Shown: piece by piece, positions 48,259-64,000 of the stretch
Numbering within the stretch: the first letter of the stretch is position 1
Layout of the letters: every line of letters starts with the position of its first letter
From: Nematostella vectensis
Taxonomy: Eukaryota > Cnidaria > Anthozoa > Actiniaria > Edwardsiidae
Length of the DNA stretch: 64,000 nt
Assembly (NCBI RefSeq): GCF_932526225.1
Contig: NC_064036.1
Location: forward strand, 19,118,953-19,182,952
Direction of reading: 5' to 3'
Notes under the pieces: generated by a model
What the model saw: only the letters and a program-made list of their open reading frames with translations
Database searches by the model: none
What the model was told of the DNA's origin: nothing
Program-made: the position numbers and the translations under genes

Positions 48259-48955
48259 ATGTCTCTATGGCGAGCTGAGCCACAAAGCGTATGGAAGTCT
48301 TTACAGCAAGCTGAACCACAAAGCGTATGGGTCTTTACAGCGAGCTGATCCACAATGCGTATAGATGTCTCTATGGCGAGCTGAGCCACAAAGCGTATGG
48401 AAGTCTTTACAGCAAGCTGAACCACAAAGCGTATGGAAGTCTTTACAGCGAGCTGAACCACAAAGCGTATGGATGTCTCTACAGCGAGCTGACCCACAAA
48501 GCGTATAGATGTCTCTATGGCGAGCTGATCCACAAAGCGTGTGGATGTCTCTACAGCGAGCTGATCCACAAAGCGTATGGATGTCTCTACAGCGAGCTGA
48601 TCCACAAAGCGTGTGGATGTCTCTACAGCGAGCCGAGCCACAAAGCGTGTGGATGTCACTACAGCGAGCTGATCCACAAAGCGTGTGGATGTCTTTACAG
48701 CGAGCCGAGCCACAAAGCGCATAGATGTCTTTACAGCGAGTTGATCCACAAAGCGCATAGATATTCCTTCAGCGAGCTGATCCACAAAGCGTATGAATGT
48801 CTCTACAGCGAGCTGATCCACAAAGCGTGTGGATGTCACTACAGCGAGCTGATCCACAAAGTGCATAGATGTCTCTACAGCGAGCTGATCCACAAAGCGC
48901 ATGGATGTCACTACAGCGAGCCGAGCCACAAAGTGCATAGATGTCTTTATGTCTC
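48236..48955. repeat. 36-bp minisatellite grown from the last DNAAF3 exon
   Basis: About 19-20 units of 'cgagctgatccacaaagcgt' plus 'gtggatgtctctacag'. The first unit is the end of the DNAAF3 coding sequence (RAEPQCV then TAG). Most later units change TAG to TGG. The period is a multiple of three, so repeat ORFs appear on both strands. Confidence 0.9.
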
Positions 48956-50336
48956 TACAGATGTACGTGTTACGCCTGGCAACTGCGCCACCTCGTTCTG
49001 CGCCGTGAGCGACAAGGGCCTCAACCTCCTCCCCAGGGTCTTCTGGGTAATTTTCAATATGGCGTCATATTGGAAGTTACCCAGAAGACCCTGGGGAGGT
49101 TGCAAGGACCTGTACCCGAGATTATGACGCAGTCTTCGATACCGTGTCCAGTCAACTCAGATTTGGTCATACGTTTATTATTGTAAAAATACTAACAACA
49201 GGATAAAAATTTGAGCTTTCTTTACTTGGATTAGCTAGGGTTTTGCTTAGACGTACCTTTTGTAGTAGAGGACAGAATTTAAATATCAGGGAAATTTTTC
49301 GGTGTTGGTGCAAATAAGTCTATCCTGGGAACCAGACGCTCGCGCTTCCCTCCTTTACCCTAGTAACCAGGGTAATATATTTTTAACGATTTTTTTATTT
49401 ACAAAAAATCAGACCATTTTATAATTGCTCCCCTATTATATAAGGATTGCCTATGGAAAACTTTAGCATTATGAAACATTCCTGTCAACCAAAGCGGACA
49501 CTGTTAAAACAGAAAGTGTTTCAAACATTTTAATTAAAATTACAAATATTCGCATGGGGTATAATTCGGGAGAATCATAGCAGTCATCACGTTGATACTA
49601 AGTTATGTATGTAACGTATTTGGAAATAGAAATTAAAAACAACAAAAACATGACACTATATCGTAATTTCATTTTTATTTGTTTCTCTTATAAAATTTGT
49701 CAATTTAACAGATTAACAATGAGCGGATATGTAGTTTAAAACATCCCTTCACCATTACCTGAAGGATCCATGCTGGGGCCCCTTGCTACCTTGATCATAG
49801 TTCAGTATATCGTCTAATATTTTTGTATCACGATGACAATGCCGCTATAATTATTTTTCTTTGATTTACCGTCGCACGTCGCACTGTGGAACCCAACCAC
49901 ATGCTACCTTCTACCGAACCAACACAAAGCCATTTTCACCATGCATCGATACACTCTCCGAACACTATGTGCGCTAGATGTTCTAAATCATCTCAATATT
50001 CTAGTTTTCCCTTCCTTCTCTTCCACTTGAGCTTGCAAACATCCATGGGCCCATGTCTAGTAGATCACTTTGAGAGGAAGTACCTGGGAAGACCCATAAC
50101 CTATACCAAACAGTAAATAATACGGGGTGGCATCACATTATTTCAAGATAAAATTTTAATATTTAAGGGCCTCTGTCATCGTCATAATTTCCCTTCCAAT
50201 GTTAGTTGAATACAATAACAAAGGTGTGGCTGACAAGCGCTTTTTAAGTATTTGTAATGGACCCAAAAACACTAGGGTTCACTTTTATTGTTTATTTAGT
50301 AATACCTCCTTTCAGCAGGGTTACGCCTACGCCCCG
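48956..50336. other. Intergenic region between DNAAF3 and ALDH3A2-like gene
   Basis: Contains a 72-bp foldback at 49028-49099 (listed) and otherwise AT-rich sequence. An ORF at 49886-50116 has no recognised family. The two genes are convergent, so both 3' UTRs must end here. Confidence 0.5.
49028..49099. repeat. 72-bp near-perfect palindrome (foldback)
   Basis: CCTCCCCAGGGTCTTCTGGG at the left is mirrored at the right end. The arms run inward to CAATATG/CATATTG around a GCGT centre, with only a few mismatches. It could be a small foldback transposon or a hairpin at the DNAAF3 3' side. Confidence 0.85.
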
Positions 50337-50491
50337 ATAAATTACCTTCGACATGATTGCCCCCACCCATGCCTCTGATACATAACCTTCGACATGAGTG
50401 CCCCTCCCTCACCACGCCGCCTCTGATACATCAGCTCGAGTATGATTGCGCCCCCACCCCCACCCCCACCCCCTCCCCCCGTTCTCCGCCT

Positions 50492-57478
<6,987 letters not shown>

Positions 57479-57763
57479 AATCCTTAAATATGGTTATTCG
57501 AGGGATATTAGTCGATTTTCCAGGATGAGATTGCACAACTGTGTATTATTTACGAACGAAGAAAAGATGTCAACTTTAATCGAAGCCCGCAGGGACTTGT
57601 ACAGCGGAACGTGCAAAGTCCGTTTACCCACAATCCATTGGATCCATTACGCTAATAAGCGGTTTCTCGCGGTGCGCATGCTCAGTAAACTCAACCAAGA
57701 TGGCGGCAATGGGCTGAGAGCATTCTCCTGTTTCGTTTAGACGTTCGTTTGTAGTAAAAACAG
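57479..57763. promoter_or_regulatory. Bidirectional promoter of ALDH3A2-like gene and SAP30BP
   Basis: 285 bp separate the divergent start codons. An NRF-1-like TGCGCATGCTCAG begins at 57673 and a YY1-type AAGATGGCGGC lies at 57697-57707, the latter oriented toward SAP30BP. No TATA box near either start. Confidence 0.65.
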
Positions 57764-60700
57764 ATGGCTTCGTTGCTTTCCTTGGCCGATTATGGTCTGG
57801 GAGATAGCGACATTGAGGACTCTGACGAGGAAGCGAGCAAAGGAGAGCCTGCAGTTATCACAACTCTGCCGAAAGTACACGTTAGCCAACCCAGAGTTGT
57901 AACAAACAGTGAGTTTCGTGTCGAAATGGGACAGGCTAAAACAAGCTTTTATAAACCGTTTGCTATATTACAGCCTGAATTGTATCCCTTGAATTACTTT
58001 TTGATTGATTGATTAACTAAACATTAATGTCACATTTAATCGACTTACTAGCTCAAAGCGAGTAGATTCCGGAAGTAATTTAGTTCTTGGTCACTTCTCC
58101 CAGGCTCTCGCCTAGTTTCATATGGGGACGAGGATGAGGAAGATGGAAAACTCAATGAAAGCATGGTATGGACATCAACGATAGCCTTCAGCCATAGACT
58201 GATTGTTACTTTAGCCAAATTTATATATGAGGTTTCATTAAATAGTAGGGACATGTTGAATATTCTTTAAAAAAAATTTCTTGAGGTCAATCAAGGTATT
58301 CTATATTGTGTGGGCAGACAAAAGCATTTCAAGTCCCACTCATCATAACAATACAGTAACCTTGACTGAAAGGCAGTATATGATATGAGATGATTTTAAA
58401 CATGATATTATGCATGTCATTTGAACTGATACATTCTTTTGTATTTTAGGAAGTAGAGGAGCTGTCCGCTGAGCTTCAGTCACTAGTTCAAGGTTAGAGA
58501 AGGTTTTCTCATTCTTATGATAGTTCCATATTGCACGTAGCTTAAGTAATATATATTTTTTGTTTTCCTTCTTTCAGATGCCAGTCAAGCAATACCAGAA
58601 AACCAGGCAGTTGCACAGCGAGACAAGAATGAAAATGAAGGTAAGATTCTTGTTCTTCTTACAATTTCTATTCATGCCACCATTTTACTCTCCCACTTGA
58701 TAAAGCATCTATTTCCATTAGCTTATTAAAGTATGTGAATGAGATATTTTTAATCATGTATTGTTACCCAAATGTCTGTCTTCAATTTTGGTCATTTCTA
58801 AGTTATCTTTCAAATGATACTATTCTGATTTTGAAATAGAACATTCTTTTATAGCCAAACTCATTGTTGTGCAACACTCACTTCTCGTCTGGAAATAGCT
58901 TGTAGTCAATCATACCATTGTGGCCAATCAGTTTCTTTGTTGTGTGTACTTTTATGCTTTATGACTTGACAGTGAAAACATAGAGGCCATTGATTGGTTT
59001 AGATGGTTGATTGACTATGCGTTATTCCCAAATGAGACTAGGATTTTGGATGCACAAAGGTCATACAACAATTCATTTAGCTATAACACCTTTTTTTATT
59101 GTTCCTTGGAGCACAATTTACTTTCACGTAGGCTTTTTGATATGTTTGGTGATTTTTGTCCAACCTACATAATACTCACTCTGCACAAAATGTTTGAACA
59201 CACAAAAGCTTGTAACACACCAAGCCTTGTAATGTCTAACCTTATGTTTGTACTCAGAGCCTGCCAAGGACTCAGCTTATGCTGAAGTTCACCTCCCACC
59301 TGAACCAGTAGGCCGCTGCTCTAATAGTTTACAGGTAAAAAAATAATGTTAGGTATACACATGATATTAGGGATATTAGGTTAGGTATACACATGATATT
59401 AGGGATATTAGGTTAGGTATACACATGATATTAGGTTAGGTATACACTTTTAAACGAAATCAAACTAGAACCAGTAGGCCGCTGCTCTAATATGTAGGTA
59501 AAAAAGAATTACATAATGTTTAGTACACACAAGGAAATCATACATCAGGGGATGGTAGTGTTTTTTTGTGGGTAGTGTTTTAATAGCAAAAAACAGGCCA
59601 TTGTAGCCACGATCTTGGAATTTGGGCAAAAAATAAAAACAAAGGAAAGCAGGATAAATCAGTGAAAAGTGGAACTTCTGGTGTGTATAAACAAACAATG
59701 TTGCCCCTCTCAATTCTTATAGTTCAATAACGAGAATTTTGAAAAACGTGAGAGAAAAAACATTGACAGGGAAAATTACTTGTATTACTCATATGCCAAC
59801 TTTTAACATATCTTGTCTGCAGGATAAGATTAGCAATCTACTTGAAAAGAAATATAGAACAAATAAAGACTGGAATGCTGCTGTGCAAAAGAGGAAAGAT
59901 TTTAGAAATCCAAGGTGAGATATTCTTATTTACTACTAGAAATCCGTTAAATTGCATTTTCTGATTGTTTCTGTATTGCTGGAGGAGACTATAACTTTAA
60001 AAGTGATTTTGAATTGTTGTAACCATGATTAAATTTTCACAAACATTTCTTGTCTACTGCTGTTAGGCTATCCAGACCTCTACAGAGCTATACAAGAATG
60101 GGGAATTTGCATGAAGTGTAAATCACTGTGGGCATATGGGCTACAAACTGATTTGCTATCTCTCTCACTAAAAAAAATGCCGATCATTCCTCACCCCCAT
60201 GACAAAACATTTCTAGGCATGGACATCTAAGCCCCCCCCCCCCCCCCCCCTACCCCTTGGTCTCAGAAATTCTGCTATCAAATATGAATAAAAGGAAATC
60301 TATGAAATCCAAGCCAAAACAATGGATCTGGACCTTTGATGAAACCCCTCCCTTATCGTATGTGCTTGGTCCATCCCTGGGAAGCTCTGTTGTAACACCA
60401 CAATGACAACGTCCCATTGAAATTAGATAAAATTAATGAAATTCAACTTTTTCTTGTCTTTTCAGCATCTATGAGAAACTCATATCATATTGCAATATCC
60501 AAGAAAATGGGACAAATTATCCCAAGGTATGTTGGGTTCTAAAGAGTGACAAATTTCTTTTTGTATAATGTGAAATGGGGTTAATTCCTCAGACTTTGGA
60601 CGTTGTGCTTTAGGCCTTATCCCTCATGTTATGTCTTGGTTTGTAGGAGCTGTTTAACCCTGAAGCATGGTTGAAAGAACCAACATATGAAGTCTTGGGT

Positions 60701-63420
60701 TAGTTGTTGATTTATTCCAAATACTGTGAGCCTGCATTGTACCATAAATAGCATAAAAATGGCACAACTCAATGTCTGGAAGCTGTACAAATGGTGTTAG
60801 GCACAAAACCAAAAATACTACAGCTTTTCAAATCTGGCCCTTTTACTAATTACCTTTTGTTTGCTTGTTTGTTTGCTGGGTTTTTTTTTCTTTGCTTTTT
60901 TTAATCCATGAATCACTGCAGGTTACACACATTCTAGACTGTAATCTCATTTGAAATAGATACTGATAAAGATGTTTTATTTTACATCTGTTACATAGCG
61001 AGTCTTGTGCTATTTTGCTTACTGTTCTCTGTTCTATTTTGTTTACTGTTTTTTTTTCCTCAGCTAAACAACAGAAAGAAGCATATGAAAAGCGTGAAAA
61101 AGCAAAAAGAACTCATGTATGTACAATCATGGTTTATGTCTTATAATATAATATTATTTAATTATATTATAATATAAATTTTGTTACAAATTTGTAGAGG
61201 ATATGCATGTTCTATAGGAGATTTCAGGCACTGATTTGATGCCCTACAGAATATAAGTGTATTTATAGCTGTATAAAACAGCAAATCCTTGAAATATGTG
61301 AAAATAATGCTAGTTGCATTTTTGGAATTCCTGTGAATACATTCATACCAGTAGATAAGCAGACAACAGTTTTAATTTTTTTAAAGGCTTTAGGCAGGTG
61401 TGCCACTAGAAAAGATAGAATTGTCAATTAAAATAGCTAGTTCTCCTTGTTCTTCAGATTGAGTTTATTAAAATAGCTAGTTCTCCTTGTTCTTCAGATT
61501 GAGTTTATTAAAATAGCTAGTTTTCCTTGTTATTCAGATTGAGTTTATTAAAATAGCTAGTTCTCCTTGTTCTTCAGATTGAGTTTATTAAAATAGCTAG
61601 TTTTCCTTGTTATTCAGATTGAGTTTATTAAAATAGCTAGTTCTCCTTGTTCTTCAGATTGAGTTTATTAAAATAGCTAGTTTTCCTTGTTCTTCAGATT
61701 GAGTTTATTAAAATAGCTAGTTCTCCTTGTTCTTCAGATTGAGTTTATTAAAATAGCTAGTTTTCCTTGTTCTTCAGATTGAGTTTATTAAAATAGCTAG
61801 TTCTCCTTGTTCTTCAGATTGAGTTTATTAAAATAGCTAGTTTTCCTTGTTCTTCAGATTGAGTTTATTAAAATAGCTAGTTTTCCTTGTTCTTCAGATT
61901 GAGTTTATTAAAATAGCTAGTTTTCCTTGTTCTTCAGATTGAGTTTATTGAAATAGCTAGTTTTCCTTGTTCTTCAGATTGAGTTTATTAAAATAGCTAG
62001 TTTTCCTTGTTATTCAGATTGAGTTTATTAAAATAGCTAGTTCTCCTTGTTCTTCAGATTGAGTTTATTAAAATAGCTAGTTTTCCTTGTTATTCAGATT
62101 GAGTTTATTAAAATAGCTAGTTCTCCTTGTTCTTCAGATTGAGTTTATTAAAATAGCTAGTTTTCCTTGTTCTTCAGATTGAGTTTATTAAAATAGCTAG
62201 TTCTCCTTGTTCTTCAGATTGAGTTTATTAAAATAGCTAGTTCTCCTTGTTCTTCAGATTGAGTTTATTAAAATAGCTAGTTCTCCTTGTTCTTCAGATT
62301 GAGTTTATTAAAATAGCTAGTTTTCCTTGTTCTTCAGATTGAGTTTATTAAAATAGCTAGTTTTCCTTGTTCTTCAGATTGAGTTTATTGAAATAGCTAG
62401 TTCTCCTTGTTCTTAAGATTGAGTTTATTAAAATAGCTAGTTTTCCTTGTTCTTCAGATTGAGTTTATTAAAATAGCTAGTTTTCGTTGTTCTTCAGATT
62501 GAGTTTATTAAAATAGCTAGTTTTCCTTGTTCTTCAGATTGAGTTTATTAAAATAGCTAGTTTTCCTTGTTCTTCAGATTGAGTTTATTAAAATAGCTAG
62601 TTCTCCTTGTTCTTCAGATTGAGTTTATTAAAATAGCTAGTTTTCCTTGTTCTTAAGATTGAGTTTATTAAAATAGCTAGTTTTCCTTGTTCTTCAGATT
62701 GAGTTTATTAAAATAGCTAGTTCTCCTTGTTCTTCAGATTGAGTTTATTAAAATAGCTAGTTCTCCTTGTTCTTCAGATTGAGTTTATTAAAATAGCTAG
62801 TTTTCCTTGTTCTTCAGATTGAGTTTATTAAAATAGCTAGTTCTCCTTGTTCTTCAGATTGAGTTTATTAAAATAGCTAGTTCTCCTTGTTCTTCAGATT
62901 GAGTTTATTAAAATAGCTAGTTCTCCTTGTTCTTCAGATTGAGTTTATTAAAATAGCTAGTTTTCCTTGTTCTTCAGATTGAGTTTATTAAAATAGCTAG
63001 TTCTCCTTGTTCTTCAGATTGAGTTTATTAAAATAGCTAGTTTTCCTTGTTCTTCAGATTGAGTTTATTAAAATAGCTATTTTTCCTTGTTATTCAGAAT
63101 GAGTTTATTAAAATAGCTAGTTTTCCTTGCTCTTCAGATTGAGTTTATTAAAATAGCTAGTTTTCCTTGTTCTTCAGATTGAGTTTATTAAAATAGCTAG
63201 TTTTCCTTGTTATTCAGATTGAGTTTATTAAAATAGCTAGTTCTCCTTGTTCTTCAGATTGAGTTTATTAAAATAGCTAGTTCTCCTTGTTCTTCAGATT
63301 GAGTTTATTAAAATAGCTAGTTTTCCTTGTTCTTAAGATTGAGTTTATTAAAATAGCTAGTTTTCCTTGTTCTTCAGATTGAGTTTATGAGCGGCACAAA
63401 GAAAACAGGACCTGCATCTG
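57764..63420 (+). CDS. SAP30BP: SAP30-binding protein (HCNGP family), 5' part
   Basis: Exons: 57764-57908, 58104-58165, 58450-58492, 58578-58640, 59258-59334, 59823-59914, 60466-60526, 60647-60698, 61064-61116, 63378-63420, all GT-AG with matching phases; 230 residues then the gene leaves the window. The acidic N-terminus (SLADYGLGDSDIEDSDEE) precedes the HCNGP core: LPPEPVGRCSNSLQDKI, KKYRTNKDWN, FRNPSIYEKLISYCNI, GTNYPKELFNPEAW, a Lys/Glu-rich helix, and IEFMSGTKK. SAP30BP is a nuclear protein that works with RBM17/SPF45 in choosing 3' splice sites of some short introns, and was first described as a corepressor partner. The last visible exon is preceded by 49 tandem copies of its own acceptor. 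A partial copy of the exon 5 end lies in intron 5. Confidence 0.95.
59344..59510. repeat. Short tandem repeat and partial copy of SAP30BP exon 5 end with donor
   Basis: 'ggtatacacatgatattagg' is repeated three to four times at 59352-59440. It is followed at 59468-59508 by a copy of the exon end: GAACCAGTAGGCCGCTGCTC then TAATATGTAG|GTAAAAAAG, against the true TAATAGTTTACAG|GTAAAAAAA at 59334. Confidence 0.9.
61428..63377. repeat. 40-bp minisatellite carrying 49 copies of a SAP30BP 3' splice site
   Basis: Unit 'ttctccttgttcttcag' + 'attgagtttat' + 'taaaatagctag'. The AG acceptors run from 61457 to 63377, exactly 48 periods of 40 bp. Variation is limited to a few substitutions (tctcc/tttcc, tcttcag/tattcag/tcttaag). 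The last AG is the acceptor of the real exon ATTGAGTTTATGAGC. Confidence 0.97.
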
Positions 63421-64000
63421 GTACGTCATAGCTAGCTTTTTTCGGATAAGACAGCCTCTCCTTTATCCCACACTCCACATCTTTCATGTCTTTTATTGCC
63501 ATTTTTATTGCTTGTTACACATGAGGAGGGGGTTATCCTCTTTAAGTGGACCCATCCTCCCCTCACACTATTTTGAGACATATACTAAGTGACTTGCCAT
63601 GTGAATTTCAAAGTTTATGCTTTTTAGGGCTGTGGGTGTGGCCGTGAGGTGTGTTTGTTTATGTCCTCGACTTTGTCATACGGTACCTGCGATCAGGTTA
63701 AAATAAAATATTCGAAAAGGATTTAAAATATGAGATATAAACTGAGAAACCAAAATTAAATCAGGCATACTGTAATATGAGAACTGTATTGTGTGTTGTT
63801 TGTGTTTCTTTGTGCCGGACTGACTTCAAAACGGGAATGTAGACTCGCATTATGTGAATTCATTTCATGTCACTCCCTGAATATTGTCATTCATTGCTTT
63901 GTAATATAATAAGCTGAGACGCATACCCCCCACCCTCCCTCCCCACCCATGCTGGAACGCGTGTGGAGGATTATTAGAAGTTTCTACTCCTTCTTAACCA
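63421..64000 (+). other. SAP30BP intron 10 start, no exon seen
   Basis: Begins with the donor GTACGT after TCTG. AT-rich with a C-rich stretch near 63926. The remaining exons are beyond the window. Confidence 0.6.

Noticed and set aside
48177-49127. 250-codon repeat ORFs on both strands
   Set aside because: Products of a 36-bp array that begins in the DNAAF3 last exon; DNAAF3 reads a different frame and stops at 48258.

Overview
The window is metazoan nuclear DNA. Genes have many small exons with GT-AG introns, vertebrate-like orthologues, AATAAA signals, long introns and many inverted-repeat transposon remnants. The gene content, the rather AT-rich intergenic DNA, and an aerolysin-like relic linked to Cys-rich repeats suggest a marine invertebrate, most likely a cnidarian such as a sea anemone. 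That placement is inference; I could not run a search. I built the exon models by hand from splice sites and reading phase. Each one closes in frame except where noted.

Layout: (1) 1-811, 3' end of a galactose 3-O-sulfotransferase-like gene (+). (2) 2300-7025, a six-exon leucine-rich-repeat protein (+) with two inverted-repeat elements in its introns. (3) 9838-13219, the kinesin-2 motor KIF17 (+). (4) 15276-20390, protein phosphatase inhibitor 2 (PPP1R2, +). (5) 22530-27949, the FG nucleoporin NUP58 (-). (6) 29098-32725, a small mitochondrial protein resembling complex I subunit NDUFV3 (-), head to head with (7) 32850-48258, the dynein-arm assembly factor DNAAF3 (+). A 7.7 kb DNAAF3 intron holds five tandem-repeat blocks and a decayed antisense gene with Cys-rich and aerolysin-like exons. 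(8) 50492-57478, a membrane-anchored fatty aldehyde dehydrogenase (ALDH3A2 type, -), head to head with (9) 57764 to the window edge, SAP30BP (+, incomplete). The neighbours do not form one pathway. KIF17 and DNAAF3 both serve cilia; the others are general housekeeping genes.

The most unusual signal is that many of the minisatellites here are not random intronic DNA. Their units contain, or abut, an exon-intron junction of the host gene. In NUP58 a 49-bp unit carries a 5' splice site 16 times, and a 66-bp unit repeats a 3' splice site. In SAP30BP a 40-bp unit repeats a 3' splice site plus the first 11 exon bases, 49 times without an indel. ALDH3A2 has three such clusters, the DNAAF3 last exon is amplified past its stop codon, and SAP30BP exon 5 has a partial junction copy. 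For the three arrays I translated (SAP30BP, NUP58 and ALDH3A2 at 54 kb), use of the non-canonical copies would bring in stop codons or frameshifts. This recurrent amplification of splice junctions, including a 49-copy acceptor array inside a gene whose product helps choose 3' splice sites, is the best candidate for something undescribed.
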